From an uncultured Verrucomicrobiota bacterium (GTDB taxonomy: Bacteria; Verrucomicrobiota; Kiritimatiellia; CAJWTS01): 64,000 nt of DNA. Below, in pieces: positions 8,725 through 21,371 of this stretch. The notes beneath the pieces were generated by a model that saw nothing but the letters and a program-made list of their open reading frames with translations, ran no database searches and had not been told where the DNA came from. The stretch spans positions 23,162 to 87,161 of the forward strand of contig CAJWTS010000004.1 of the NCBI GenBank assembly GCA_913047795.1. Reading direction: 5' to 3'. A program made the translations under genes and the position numbers. Every line of letters starts with the position of its first letter. The stretch's first letter is position 1.

Positions 8725-9640
8725 CGTTCAGCCGCGCAAGGATCGCGGCCCCCCCGTTGGTCATTATCCTTTGCGCAAGTCGGCGGCCGATCGCGTCGCG
8801 ATCCTGTACATGACCGCTGTCGTGTTCGTGTATTATCGCCTCGCCGTCGGGGGATGCAAGCAGCCCGGTAAGTCGCAGTTGCTCGCCCTCGATCAGGGCC
8901 CGGGCGCCGACCGGAATGACACAGCTTCCTCCGAGTTCCGCCAAAAAGATCCGTTCGCACTCGACCGTATGGTGTGACGCAACATCATCGATTTGCGCAA
9001 CCTTGCCGCGTACGTCATCGCGCGCGGTCAGGCATTCGATTGCCAGCGCCCCCTGAGCCGGCGCAGGAACGAAATGGTCCGGATCGAGCGCGACGACCTG
9101 ACCCGAGCAATCCACCGCGAGGCGTCGCAGGGCGGCGGCGGCCAGCACCAGGGCATCCACTTCTCCCTCAGCGAGTTTACGCAGGCGAGTGTCGACATTC
9201 CCCCTTATGCTTTCGATCGCGAGATCCGGGCGCTGGGCGAGCAATAACGCCCGACGGCGCAGGCTACCGGTCCCCACGCGCGCGCCGGCGGCGAGATCCG
9301 GGACATTCATGCCCGTACTAGACACGAGCACGTCATGGACGACCTCACGCTCAGGCACCGCGGCAATTGTGAAATCCGCCGCAAGCCGGGCCGGCAGGTC
9401 CTTGGCGCTATGAACGGCGATATCGATCCGATCGTCTATCAATGCTCTTTCAAGCTCGTGAATAAAGACACCCTTGCCCCCGATCGCGTGTAGCGGTTCG
9501 CCGCTGCGGATATCCCCCGTGGTCGCGATGATATGCTGTTCGCACCGATTGCCGGTCACAGCTTCCAGCTGCGCAGCAACCATACCGGCTTGTGCGATAG
9601 CCAGCGGACTTCCACGCGTTCCCAGTCGAATCGTGTTCAT
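8708..9640 (-). CDS. hemC: porphobilinogen deaminase (hydroxymethylbilane synthase)
   Basis: HemC polymerises four porphobilinogens into hydroxymethylbilane. The 310-residue protein begins MNTIRLGTRGSPLAIAQA and contains HSAKDLPARL, GTGSLRRRALL and PAPAQGALAIE. Cys240 in LGGSCVIPVGA is the attachment site of the dipyrromethane cofactor. I chose the ATG at 9640, which gives the family's usual N-terminus. A TTG at 9685 would add 15 unrelated residues. I see no clear ribosome-binding site before the ATG. It is the first gene of the hem operon and diverges from the ABC exporter genes across about 140 bp. Confidence 0.96.
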   Translation of the reverse strand: MNTIRLGTRGSPLAIAQAGMVAAQLEAVTGNRCEQHIIATTGDIRSGEPLHAIGGKGVFIHELERALIDDRIDIAVHSAKDLPARLAADFTIAAVPEREVVHDVLVSSTGMNVPDLAAGARVGTGSLRRRALLLAQRPDLAIESIRGNVDTRLRKLAEGEVDALVLAAAALRRLAVDCSGQVVALDPDHFVPAPAQGALAIECLTARDDVRGKVAQIDDVASHHTVECERIFLAELGGSCVIPVGARALIEGEQLRLTGLLASPDGEAIIHEHDSGHVQDRDAIGRRLAQRIMTNGGAAILARLNDDEAK

Positions 9641-9781
9641 GACAATCAATGATCCGGCTGAGGATGGCGGACTGTCAAGGTGCAAAGATTATGCGGCACT
9701 GCGATGGAAGGCTTGATCATCTGAATGTATCTAATAGAGTTAAGCGGTCCCCCACGACTACAGCCCTTGAGCACATGACCC

Positions 9782-10723
9782 ATGAGGATACGAATCCAAA
9801 TACAGCGCGTCGCGGCGATCGCCCGGCTATCTGCGGTCGATATCGTCCGCCAGCCGGTGTTCCTGCTGTTTGTCGTGACCTGTACGTCGTTGACGACGCT
9901 GCTACCGCTCCTGTTGGTTCACCAATTCGGCGAAGAAGGCAAAATGGTTCGCGACAGCGCCCTCGCCTTCCATTTCATCTTCGGACTCGCCGTCACATCA
10001 TTCGCGGCCGGCACCACGCTCGCACGCGAAGTCGCGCTGGGTACCGCCGCCACGGTCTTGAGCAAGCCGGTCTCGCGCGACGCGTTTTTCCTGGCCAAAT
10101 TTCTTGGCATCGCCGCCGTCGCAATCGTCTTCTCGATCTGTCAATCCATGGCCACGCATATCAGTCACGTCGTCGCGCTTGCGAGCCGCCACCACCGTTA
10201 CCTGTTGGCCGCCCCCTTGATCCCCGCGCTCGGGCTATGCGTTGCCGGCCTCATCAATTACACGACACGGCGACCCTTCGTATCGAGCGCATTCCTGTGC
10301 ACGGCCGGCGCATTGGCAATCGCGTTCGGTGGCCTCGCGTTCGCGCATTCGGCAGCGATGGAATGGCGACTGATTCCGGCCAATGCGTTGATCGCTGCGG
10401 CACTGGTTGTTCTCTCCGGAATATTGATTTCGCTTTCGACCCGTCTCCGGATCGTACCTGCTACGGCCATCGGCACCGCTTTACTCTTCGTGGGACTGGT
10501 GTCGGATTTCGCCGTCGGTCGGTTTGCCGACTCCTCGATATTCGCGTACCTGCTGTATGTCATGATTCCAAATTGGCAACACTTCTGGGTAACCGATGGC
10601 CTCTCCGGCGGCGGCGTGGTGCCCTGGTCCTATGTCGGGCAGGTCGTGGTCTACGCCGCGCTATACCTGGCCGGGACACTAAGCCTCGGAATAATCGCGT
10701 TTCGTTTCGCAGATGCAGCCTGA
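9782..10723 (+). CDS. ABC-2 type transporter permease, first subunit
   Basis: The 313-residue integral membrane protein has about six hydrophobic segments. They include VFLLFVVTCTSLTTLLPLLL, FIFGLAVTSFAAGTTLA, FLGIAAVAIVFSICQ and a C-terminal VYAALYLAGTLSLGIIAF. The N-terminal membrane helix, followed by TLAREVALGTAATVLSKPVSRDAFFLAKFLG, is the signature of ABC-2 permeases of the NosY/GldA-partner type. The end overlaps the ATPase gene by 11 nt, and a second permease follows. Together they form an ATPase plus two permeases, typical of exporters. The substrate cannot be read from the sequence. Confidence 0.8.
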   Translation: MRIRIQIQRVAAIARLSAVDIVRQPVFLLFVVTCTSLTTLLPLLLVHQFGEEGKMVRDSALAFHFIFGLAVTSFAAGTTLAREVALGTAATVLSKPVSRDAFFLAKFLGIAAVAIVFSICQSMATHISHVVALASRHHRYLLAAPLIPALGLCVAGLINYTTRRPFVSSAFLCTAGALAIAFGGLAFAHSAAMEWRLIPANALIAAALVVLSGILISLSTRLRIVPATAIGTALLFVGLVSDFAVGRFADSSIFAYLLYVMIPNWQHFWVTDGLSGGGVVPWSYVGQVVVYAALYLAGTLSLGIIAFRFADAA

Positions 10724-11642
10724 GACCATGCAGAATAAACCAGATGCCGTCATCCGTGCGGAAGGCCTGACCAAGGTCTTTAAGGATTTCTGGGGCCGGC
10801 CCAAGGTGCATGCGTTGGACGCCGTCGATTTCGAGGTCCGCCCGGGTGAAATCTTCGGCCTGCTGGGCCCCAACGGTGCGGGTAAGAGCACGGCGATCAA
10901 GCTGATGCTTGGCTTGCTCTACCCGACGCGGGGAAAACTGGATGTCCTGGGAAATTCACCGCGCGACGTGCGTACCAAGGAACGTATCGGCTATCTTCCG
11001 GAAGAATCGCATCTCTACGATTACCTTACCGCGCGCGAAACGCTCACCTTCTACGCGCGCCTGTTCGACATGGACAATGAGACAGCCAGGACCCGAATTG
11101 ACGATCTTCTGCAACGGGCCGAGCTCGAGGAAACGGGCCAGCGCGTCGTGGGCGAGTTCTCGAAGGGCATGCGCCGTCGAGTCGGACTCGCGCAGGCATT
11201 GGTCAACAATCCCGATCTACTCATCCTCGACGAACCGACCTCGGGCCTCGACCCAATCGGTTGCCGGCAGGTGAAAGATCTACTGACCGAGCTCGCGCGC
11301 CAGGGAAAAACGATCCTGCTTTGCTCCCACCTGCTGGCGGACGTGGAGGATATCTGCGACCGAATCGCGATCCTGTATGGTGGCCGCATCTATGCCTACG
11401 GATCCATGCAAGGCCTGCTGCAGCAGGTGCACTATTCGCGGGTGACTTTTCCCGAACTGGCGCCTCCCGCCATGAGCAAGGTTCTGGCCCAGATTCGAGA
11501 GGCCTGTGGTCAGGAACCGGAAGTCGATCGACCGGCACAAAGCCTGGAACAGTACTTTGTCGACATCGTAAAACAGGCGCAATCCGCGACTGATCGCCTA
11601 CCGCCGGCCGTCGGCGCAGACGATGATGCTGGAACTTCGTAA
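10713..11642 (+). CDS. ABC transporter ATP-binding protein
   Basis: This 309-residue ATPase powers the flanking permeases. It has Walker A GPNGAGKST, a signature motif in the variant form EFSKGMRRRVGLAQAL, Walker B LLILDEPTSGLD and the switch His in ILLCSHLLADVEDICD. The first 15 residues and the last 60 lie outside the nucleotide-binding core. The C-terminal tail (after about residue 230) is like that of NosF/CcmA-type exporter ATPases. The start at 10713 overlaps the permease. ATG 10728 is an alternative start with little effect on the protein. The gene overlaps the next permease by 20 nt. Confidence 0.92.
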   Translation: MQPETMQNKPDAVIRAEGLTKVFKDFWGRPKVHALDAVDFEVRPGEIFGLLGPNGAGKSTAIKLMLGLLYPTRGKLDVLGNSPRDVRTKERIGYLPEESHLYDYLTARETLTFYARLFDMDNETARTRIDDLLQRAELEETGQRVVGEFSKGMRRRVGLAQALVNNPDLLILDEPTSGLDPIGCRQVKDLLTELARQGKTILLCSHLLADVEDICDRIAILYGGRIYAYGSMQGLLQQVHYSRVTFPELAPPAMSKVLAQIREACGQEPEVDRPAQSLEQYFVDIVKQAQSATDRLPPAVGADDDAGTS

Positions 11643-12987
11643 CATACGCGTCATTGCCGGACTTGCGTGGCGCGACGCGTTACGGTCACGGCTGTTCGTA
11701 ACCCTGATCCTGCTGACGCTGACGGGGTCGATTGGCCTGCCCCTGATCGTGGAGGGCGACGGCACGATTCCGGGCAAGGTCCATATCCTGCTCTACTATT
11801 CACTTTCCTACGCGGTCAGCATTCTTGCGATCGCGGCCATCTGGTGCGGTTGCGCCGCTATCCCGAGGGAGATCGCCAGCCGGCACATCCACCTCTTGCT
11901 TTCTAAGCCGGTTCACCCGGCGACCATCTGGTGCGGACACTGGCTGGGCATCAGTTCAATGTGCGTGGTACTGCTGGGGCTCAGCGGTGCGATTGTTTAC
12001 GCGACACTGCTCTGGACGATCCGTCCCGGCGTAGCGTCGCCCGCGGACCTAGAGCTTCTTGAGCACGAGGTCCTCACCGGTCGACGCGTCATTGGACCAC
12101 TGGACGAAGACCTGGAGCGCCGGACGCACGAGGAACTGGCCGCACGCCGCGCCACCGGCCAATTGAACGACGCCATTTCCGACGGTGAAGCACTTCGTAC
12201 GCTGCGGAAACATCTACAACGCCGCCGCTCGACAGTCGGTCCGGGCCAGCAAACGCATTGGTCGTTTCTCGTGCCGGGGCACGCGGAACAACACGAGAAC
12301 GTCTCACTCAGATTTCAGTTCTCCATCTCACGTCCACGCGGCCAGGCCGTGATCGGCACCTGGCGTCTCGGCTCAACGCCGATCGAACCCGCCCGGGAAT
12401 ATTACCCCAACCTGCCCCAGGAAATCCGCGTGCCAGCCGGCGTATTGACATCACCGGCGGAGATCAGTTTCGAACTCGAAGGGAATCCCGACGATCCATC
12501 GATTCTCTTCGATCCGGATACGGGCATCGAGTTACTGATCCGCGAAAGCGGATTCGTGCCCAACTACTTGCGTTCATTACTGGTTGCGGCCTGCCTCCTC
12601 GTCGCCCTCACGGCGTTCGGGCTCGCGGCAGGCGGCCTGCTCTCCCTTCCGACCGCCACTTTCGCGACGTTTGCCGTACTCACCGCCTGCCTGCTGGCGC
12701 ACTACATCGGAACGGACTACTGGGCCACCCCAGAATCCGGCAACAATGCGGGATCGCCACTCATACGCGTATTTGGCCACGTAACCGATTCTATTGTAAC
12801 GCTCGTGAATCGTCTCACCCGACCAGCCATACAGCAGCCGGGTATGCGTCCCATGGCCGATGGCGAATTGATCAGCTGGGAACAGGTGGCGCACGCGGCA
12901 TTGAACTACGTCGTTATTTATGGCGGTGCCTTCGCGCTTGCCGGGATATGGCTCTTTCGACGCCGCGAGATTGGCACGGCATCATGA
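11623..12987 (+). CDS. ABC-2 type transporter permease with large soluble insert, second subunit
   Basis: The 454-residue protein has three N-terminal membrane segments, including LFVTLILLTLTGSIGLPLIV and a helix around AVSILAIAAIW. About 170 mainly hydrophilic residues follow, from roughly residue 135 to 305. Three further membrane segments lie near LLVAACLLVALTAFGLAAGG and VVIYGGAFALAGIWLF. The CAAIPREIASRHIHLLLSKP stretch parallels the SKPVSR loop of the first permease, so the two are related. The insert, containing a predicted beta-rich part with FQFSISRP, is probably exposed outside the membrane. Overlap with the ATPase gene shows they are made together. The substrate is unknown. Confidence 0.75.
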   Translation: MMLELRNIRVIAGLAWRDALRSRLFVTLILLTLTGSIGLPLIVEGDGTIPGKVHILLYYSLSYAVSILAIAAIWCGCAAIPREIASRHIHLLLSKPVHPATIWCGHWLGISSMCVVLLGLSGAIVYATLLWTIRPGVASPADLELLEHEVLTGRRVIGPLDEDLERRTHEELAARRATGQLNDAISDGEALRTLRKHLQRRRSTVGPGQQTHWSFLVPGHAEQHENVSLRFQFSISRPRGQAVIGTWRLGSTPIEPAREYYPNLPQEIRVPAGVLTSPAEISFELEGNPDDPSILFDPDTGIELLIRESGFVPNYLRSLLVAACLLVALTAFGLAAGGLLSLPTATFATFAVLTACLLAHYIGTDYWATPESGNNAGSPLIRVFGHVTDSIVTLVNRLTRPAIQQPGMRPMADGELISWEQVAHAALNYVVIYGGAFALAGIWLFRRREIGTAS

Positions 12988-13000
12988 GCAAGGTGCTGAC

Positions 13001-14341
13001 ATGACGCGGCGCTCAACAGCGGTCCTGGTTCTGGTGGGTGTGCTGGCCCTCTGGACGTCGGGTGCCATGCACCCGACTCTGATCGAGGCACGTGAACGAC
13101 ACGCCCTGACGGCGAGTGGCGATTCGCTAGAGAACGCGCCGCCACTGCTGGTATTCAGTACCATCGCGCTGGGTGGGTTTCGCGGATTGATCGCGGACAT
13201 CATGTGGCTGCGCGCATCGCACCTCCAGGAGAAGGGCGCCTATTTCGAACTCGTGCAGTTGGCGGACTTCATCACGAAACTTCAGCCGCGTTTCGCCGAG
13301 GTGTGGACCTATCACGCCTGGAACCTGACCTACAACGTCAGCTTCGTGTGCCCGCGCCCCGAAGACCGCTGGCGATGGATCCAGCACGGGATCCGGTTGC
13401 TACGTGACGAAGGTGCGATCTATAACCCGAACAACTCCTCGATGTTGCTGGAGATTGCGCGAATCTACCAACACAAGATCGGCCGTGCGTATGACAGTTC
13501 GCATCTCTTCTATAAGATACGTCTGGCGGATGAAATGCAGCGGATTCTCGGTCCGTCCATGGAAGAGCAGTTGCGTGCTCTGGAGCAGGCACCGATCCAG
13601 GCAAGGCTTCTTAGGGACCACAACCTCGATGCGGACAGAATGCGGCGCCTCACCGTGCGCTACGGGCTCCTGGACTGGCGATCACCGGACACGGTCGCCC
13701 TTTATTGGGCCGATCGGGCCGGTGAAATCGCCACGGCGCACGAGCAGAGCTACGCCGGGCGAACGATCCTGCACGCGCTGAACTATATTATGCGTCAGGG
13801 TCAGGTTCATTATGATCCGGACACCGAGATCTACGGCCGAGCACCAAACGTGAACGTCATTCCCGGCATTTTGCGCATGCTCGAAGAAAAGGCCCAAAGA
13901 GACCGGACTCCCTCCGACTACGCTCTGCTCAAGAGCGTGATGGCAACCGCTATCCTGTCCCTGCACCAGGCCAACGACATATACCAGGCGCGCGAGGTCT
14001 ACAAACGCCTCAGCGCACTCCTGGCGCCGACCGGGCAACCGGTGACCACATACGAAACCGTACTGGTCCGACAATTCATGCGAACCTCGGACGAGATCCG
14101 GCCGGAGGCATTGGAACGGTCGGTCGCGCAGTGCCTCTTTACACGGTTGTTCTGGCATTGCGCGGGCGTGTCGCGCTACGCGGGCGGGTTCGAGAGTCTT
14201 GCCAGGGTCCTGCACGCGGAGTACCTCGGCATGCCGGGCCCGGCCGCTATGCCCCGGGCGTCGTTTGAAGAACTAGAGCAGCGCGCGCTGACACGCGCCC
14301 GCGCCGAGTTGCCCGCAGCACTCGCCGCGAAGCTCCCCTGA
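13001..14341 (+). CDS. exported helical repeat-like protein of the ABC exporter operon, unknown function
   Basis: The 446-residue protein starts MTRRSTAVLVLVGVLALWTSGAM, an N-terminal membrane anchor or uncleaved signal. The remainder looks helical, with paired-helix segments such as GAYFELVQLADFITKLQPRF and NNSSMLLEIARIYQHKIG, suggesting a degenerate TPR-like solenoid. Conserved-looking tryptophans occur in EVWTYHAWNLTYNVS and RWRWIQHG. I chose ATG 13001 because earlier starts run into the permease gene. It begins 13 nt after the second permease, which makes it the fourth gene of the exporter operon. It may be a periplasmic partner of the transporter, but the family is not one I can name. 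Confidence 0.6.
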   Translation: MTRRSTAVLVLVGVLALWTSGAMHPTLIEARERHALTASGDSLENAPPLLVFSTIALGGFRGLIADIMWLRASHLQEKGAYFELVQLADFITKLQPRFAEVWTYHAWNLTYNVSFVCPRPEDRWRWIQHGIRLLRDEGAIYNPNNSSMLLEIARIYQHKIGRAYDSSHLFYKIRLADEMQRILGPSMEEQLRALEQAPIQARLLRDHNLDADRMRRLTVRYGLLDWRSPDTVALYWADRAGEIATAHEQSYAGRTILHALNYIMRQGQVHYDPDTEIYGRAPNVNVIPGILRMLEEKAQRDRTPSDYALLKSVMATAILSLHQANDIYQAREVYKRLSALLAPTGQPVTTYETVLVRQFMRTSDEIRPEALERSVAQCLFTRLFWHCAGVSRYAGGFESLARVLHAEYLGMPGPAAMPRASFEELEQRALTRARAELPAALAAKLP

Positions 14342-14357
14342 CCGGTTTCGGAACCGG
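14342..14357. terminator. hairpin between convergent genes, possible weak terminator
   Basis: CCGGTT and AACCGG pair around a TCGG loop immediately after the stop at 14339-14341 and one base before the converging murG stop. No T-run follows on either strand, so any termination would be weak or factor-assisted. Confidence 0.35.
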
Positions 14358-14358
14358 C

Positions 14359-15450
14359 TCAGCGCGCTACCATTTTTTCGATGAGATCCGCCACGGCCTC
14401 GGCCGCACCGACGCACTCTCTGCCGGGCTCCGCATCGGCGGCCGTCCCATCCAGGATTCGCCCAAGGCAGTCCGGCAAGGAGTCATTCTCGAGCGCATCC
14501 TCCGGCAAGATCTCGACACGTCCGGACCGCGCCATCATGCGTGCGTTCGCGTGCTGATGATCCCGCGCCGCGCACGGGAGCGGGATCAGTATGGAGGGAA
14601 GACCGAAGGCCCTGATCTCCGCACAGGTTGACCCCCCGGACCTTGCAACAACGAGATCGCTGGCAGCATAGGCGTTCCATATGTCTTCCATGAACGGTCG
14701 CACGTCATGCGGCACATTCGCGGCAGCGTAGGTCTGTCGCACCGCCTCGACATCCGTTTTCCCTGCCAGGTGTATGACTTGCACTGCCCGGCCGCTGCGC
14801 GTGAACGCGGCGATGCCGGACGAGACGCGATCGTTCAGCGACGATGCCCCCTGGCTACCCCCAAGCACCAGCACGGTGGTGACATCCGGAGACCAGGCTT
14901 CGTTAACGGGCTTCCGGCGCGTACCGGCGCGGCGTGCTGCTGCCGCGGCTTCGATATCGTGCCGGAGCGGAAACCCGGTCAGGACGACGCGCGGATGCCG
15001 CAGGTGCGCGCCCGCCTCCTCAAACGCGAGTGCGATGGTATCGGCGAGTCGCGCGAGCGCCTGCACTGCGCGCCCCGGAATCGCATTGCCTTCGTGCAGC
15101 ACAACGGGGCGCCTGAGCATACGGGCCGCCAGGACCGGACCGACACTGGCGTACCCTCCCATCGCGAGCAAGGCATCGGGCACTGACCCGCGCATGGCCC
15201 TGCGACAGGCGAAAGCGGTTCGAACGTAACCCGGGAGGGCAAGCAGTCGACCCATTGCCGAACCGGTGGGCAATCCGCTCGATCGGATCCGGCAAACCTC
15301 GCCCGACCACTCCGCAACCAACCGGTCCTCGACCGGGCGACCCGCCAGCCACAGTCGCACCCCGTATCCGCGGGACCGCAGCACCGTCGACACGGCCAGT
15401 CCCGGCAGCACATGTCCGCCCGTACCTCCGCATGCAACATCGACTCTCAC
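14359..15450 (-). CDS. murG: UDP-N-acetylglucosamine:undecaprenyl-PP-MurNAc-pentapeptide transferase MurG
   Basis: MurG adds GlcNAc to lipid I to make lipid II at the inner face of the membrane. The 363-residue GT28 enzyme has the N-terminal GGTGGHVLPGLAV loop, the acceptor-side HEGNAIPGRA segment, the GGSQGASSLND donor loop and ARSGGSTCAEI near the C-terminal domain. The order and length fit the family. Unusually, it stands alone here, outside a dcw division cluster. It diverges from the kinase gene and converges on the exporter operon. A related GT28 enzyme is the main alternative, but the lipid I-type motifs make MurG much more likely. Confidence 0.88.
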   Translation of the reverse strand: MRVDVACGGTGGHVLPGLAVSTVLRSRGYGVRLWLAGRPVEDRLVAEWSGEVCRIRSSGLPTGSAMGRLLALPGYVRTAFACRRAMRGSVPDALLAMGGYASVGPVLAARMLRRPVVLHEGNAIPGRAVQALARLADTIALAFEEAGAHLRHPRVVLTGFPLRHDIEAAAAARRAGTRRKPVNEAWSPDVTTVLVLGGSQGASSLNDRVSSGIAAFTRSGRAVQVIHLAGKTDVEAVRQTYAAANVPHDVRPFMEDIWNAYAASDLVVARSGGSTCAEIRAFGLPSILIPLPCAARDHQHANARMMARSGRVEILPEDALENDSLPDCLGRILDGTAADAEPGRECVGAAEAVADLIEKMVAR

Positions 15451-15558
15451 GCGGCACCCACCACACAGGATTCAATACCAAACATGGGCCCACGGTAGTA
15501 TTTTATTCGTGCGAGTGCCATGCCGATATGGTATTTGAATGGGACCCACGAGCGATCC

Positions 15559-19148
<3,590 letters not shown>

Positions 19149-19158
19149 ACCAGCGCTC

Positions 19159-19761
19159 GTGAAGAATGAAGAACATGTGCTCGTCGTCGAGCGTCGCCTG
19201 TTGGATGAACTCGGCAGTTTCCAGGGACTGCAATTCGACACCGACGGATATATCGCGCAACTTCTCAAGCCGGAAAACTATTCCTTTGTCGCGCGATCGC
19301 TCGCCGAAGACGATCCGTCCCTGAAACAGCTGATTCCCTATTTCATCATTCGCCACGATTCAAGCATCTGGTGTTACGTCCGCGGCAAGGCGTCCGGCGA
19401 GGAGCGATTGGTGTCAAAGATGTCCATCGGCATTGGCGGTCACATCAACAACGAAGATTTGGATCTCTTTGAGAATATCTACTCCCGCGGCGCCGATCGT
19501 GAACTTCACGAGGAGGTCAACGTTCCGGAGGGATCCAGGAACCGGATTGTGGCGCTGCTTAACGACGATTCGAATGACGTGGGTAAGGTGCACCTCGGCG
19601 TCGTGCACGTACTCGACTGCCCTTCGGCGGAGGTGTCACGTCGCGAAAGCGCAATCGCCGATGCGGGGTTTCGCACCGTCGAAGAATTGCGCACGATGCG
19701 CGACCGCCTTGAGACCTGGTCGCAGATCTGCTTCGATCAACTCGAGGCACTCACAGCGTAG
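19159..19761 (+). CDS. Nudix-superfamily predicted phosphohydrolase (COG4112-like)
   Basis: This is a 200-residue protein with a GTG start and AAAGGA about 12 nt upstream. It contains a Nudix-like stretch from residue 93. GIGGHINNED is followed, after a spacer, by RELHEEVNV, which supplies the R-E-x-x-E-E core of the Nudix box. The sequence resembles the group annotated as predicted MutT-family phosphoesterases (COG4112). Such proteins hydrolyse nucleoside diphosphates linked to other groups, but the substrate here is unknown. It starts 10 nt after ligA and is probably co-transcribed. Its 3' end overlaps the converging purC gene by 25 bp. Confidence 0.72.
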   Translation: MKNEEHVLVVERRLLDELGSFQGLQFDTDGYIAQLLKPENYSFVARSLAEDDPSLKQLIPYFIIRHDSSIWCYVRGKASGEERLVSKMSIGIGGHINNEDLDLFENIYSRGADRELHEEVNVPEGSRNRIVALLNDDSNDVGKVHLGVVHVLDCPSAEVSRRESAIADAGFRTVEELRTMRDRLETWSQICFDQLEALTA

Positions 19762-20714
19762 CCCGCGCGCTCAAGACTTGCGGCGATTCGCGCCTCGCCA
19801 GGGCCATCGGCCGGGTCGAAGGCAACCCCTGTTACCTGTTCGTAGGCCTGGATATAGCGCCGGGCGGCCTCGACTCGAATCTCGTCACGCAACGGCGGGG
19901 GTTCCCCTTCGCCGCGATAACCCTGATCCGCGTACCACTCCCGGATATACTCCTTGTCGATCTTGCGCTGATTCTGGCCGGCATCGAATCGTTCGTCGTA
20001 GGTATCGGTGAACCAATAGCGCGATGAGTCCGGCGTGTGCACCTCGTCCGAAACGACAATACGACCGTCCCGACGGCCAAGTTCGTACTTGGTATCCACC
20101 AATATCAATCCCTGGCGGGCAGCATGTTCGACTCCCATATCGTATAGCTTGAAGCAGATCGCGGCCGCCTCATCGAAGGTATCCGCGTCGATCAATCCCT
20201 CTTCGATCGCCTCCTCGCGGGAGATCGGTCGATCGTGTTTCTCCAGCTTAGTGGTCGGCGTCAGGATTGGCCGCTCGAGTTTCTGATCCTTCTTCAGGCC
20301 CTCGGGAAGATCATTGCCGCAAAAATAGCGCACGCCCTGCTCGTAGTTGTACCAAGCGGATGTCTTCGTGACGCCCGTGATATAGCCGCGCACGACGAAC
20401 TCAACCGGTAGCTGTTCGCATTCCGCAACGACCATCACATTCGGGTCGGGCACGTCCAGCACGTGGTTCGGCACAACCGATTGCGTGTGATCAAACCAAA
20501 AGGCTGCCATCTGGTTAAGAACCTGTCCCTTGTAAGGTATGGTTCCAAGGACCACATCAAAGGCCGAGACGCGATCGGTTGTAACGATGACGCGACGGTC
20601 GCCGTCCTTGTAACTATCTCGCACCTTGCCCTGTTCCCGTTCACCCAGACCCTCCAGATGCGTTACATCAATTGTCCGGGACAACTCTTCGCGAATCCGT
20701 TCCTCTGATACCAT
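19737..20714 (-). CDS. purC: phosphoribosylaminoimidazole-succinocarboxamide synthase
   Basis: PurC joins aspartate to CAIR in purine synthesis. The 325 residues include GKVRDSYKDGDRRVIVTTDR, SAFDVVLGTIPYKGQVLNQ, VRGYITG, LILVDTKYELG and EVHTPDSSRYW, all core SAICAR-synthase motifs. It is the longer form found in many bacteria and yeast rather than the roughly 240-residue E. coli type. I start at ATG 20714 because AAGGAG lies seven bases upstream. An upstream start at 20765 would read through the repeated leader. It is the last gene of the operon that begins with the histidine kinase. Confidence 0.96.
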   Translation of the reverse strand: MVSEERIREELSRTIDVTHLEGLGEREQGKVRDSYKDGDRRVIVTTDRVSAFDVVLGTIPYKGQVLNQMAAFWFDHTQSVVPNHVLDVPDPNVMVVAECEQLPVEFVVRGYITGVTKTSAWYNYEQGVRYFCGNDLPEGLKKDQKLERPILTPTTKLEKHDRPISREEAIEEGLIDADTFDEAAAICFKLYDMGVEHAARQGLILVDTKYELGRRDGRIVVSDEVHTPDSSRYWFTDTYDERFDAGQNQRKIDKEYIREWYADQGYRGEGEPPPLRDEIRVEAARRYIQAYEQVTGVAFDPADGPGEARIAASLERAGYAVSASS

Positions 20715-20720
20715 CTTTCT

Positions 20721-20747
20721 CTCCTTGAGCCCCTTGAGCCCCTTGAG
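20721..20747 (-). repeat. triplicated 9-bp ribosome-binding-site-like repeat before purC
   Basis: On the - strand, CTCAAGGGG occurs twice, followed by CTCAAGGAG, as three head-to-tail 9-bp units. Only the last unit (AAGGAG) is correctly placed to serve as the ribosome-binding site for ATG 20714. The other two offer additional Shine-Dalgarno-like AAGGGG sequences upstream. Confidence 0.85.
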
Positions 20748-20768
20748 GGGACAATCGTTATCCAAACA

Positions 20769-21371
20769 TCAATCCAATCGAACAACATGCGGAACATGGT
20801 CCCAGGTATACGTTTCCCGGGCAAACCAATCACGGCAGTAATTCCGGACCTCATCCGCAAAGCGAAAGTCGCGACCGGAATGGCTCCCCACCACGGCTGC
20901 GGATGCATGGGCCAGGTTCTTGAGTCCGAGCACACCCCTACCGCCTGAGTCTTGCAGTTCCTCCGCGACGGATACCAAAACATGGCGCAGACTGGCAAAC
21001 AACGTCAACTCCAGCGCGTCATCCTGACCGATCTCCAACCGGGCCAGGTCGACAATCCAGATTCCGTTACCGCCCGCGACGGCCCAGTCGGAACGCCGGG
21101 CCAGGCCCTTTGCGAGCACAAGAAGGCGCCGGGCGAGTTCGCGTTCACCCGTGGCGGACAGCGCGCGCGTGGTCAGCAGGGTCAAGTCCGGCCCCTTGGC
21201 TGCAGTTGTAACCTCAGCACAGACGTAGTCCGCAACCCCACTTGCCACGGCCACCAGGTGGTCGCGACGGGAAGCGAGCTCATACGGAAAAAATTTCCTG
21301 ATCGGCTGGAGCACGGCGTCTCTGACGTCGTCGTGCCGCCGGCTGGACGATGTAGAAAGCTTGAAGATCAT
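20769..21371 (-). CDS. protein of unknown function downstream of nrdR
   Basis: This is a 200-residue soluble protein that I do not recognise. The start overlaps the nrdR stop (ATGA), so it is translationally coupled. It has no signal peptide or membrane segment. The middle is Leu- and Ala-rich and likely helical (RALSATGERELARRLLVLAK). The C-terminus is rich in aromatic residues (YCRDWFARETYTWDHVPHVV). Two histidines in an N-terminal RRHDD and DHLVAV context do not form a known metal motif. The start and codon use look normal for the region, so it is probably a real gene. Confidence 0.6.
   Translation of the reverse strand: MIFKLSTSSSRRHDDVRDAVLQPIRKFFPYELASRRDHLVAVASGVADYVCAEVTTAAKGPDLTLLTTRALSATGERELARRLLVLAKGLARRSDWAVAGGNGIWIVDLARLEIGQDDALELTLFASLRHVLVSVAEELQDSGGRGVLGLKNLAHASAAVVGSHSGRDFRFADEVRNYCRDWFARETYTWDHVPHVVRLD

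Noticed and set aside
9686..9781. Divergent promoters between hemC and the ABC operon
   Set aside because: A TTGACA on the - strand and TAAT-like motifs on the + strand are present, but none is paired with a partner hexamer at acceptable spacing.
9649..10770. Long open frame overlapping the first ABC permease
   Set aside because: Its product is Arg-rich with no family features, whereas the overlapping frame at 9782-10723 encodes a clear multi-helix permease.
14342..14357. Confident bidirectional terminator
   Set aside because: The stem is only 6 bp and no T-run follows on either strand, so it is listed only as a weak possibility.
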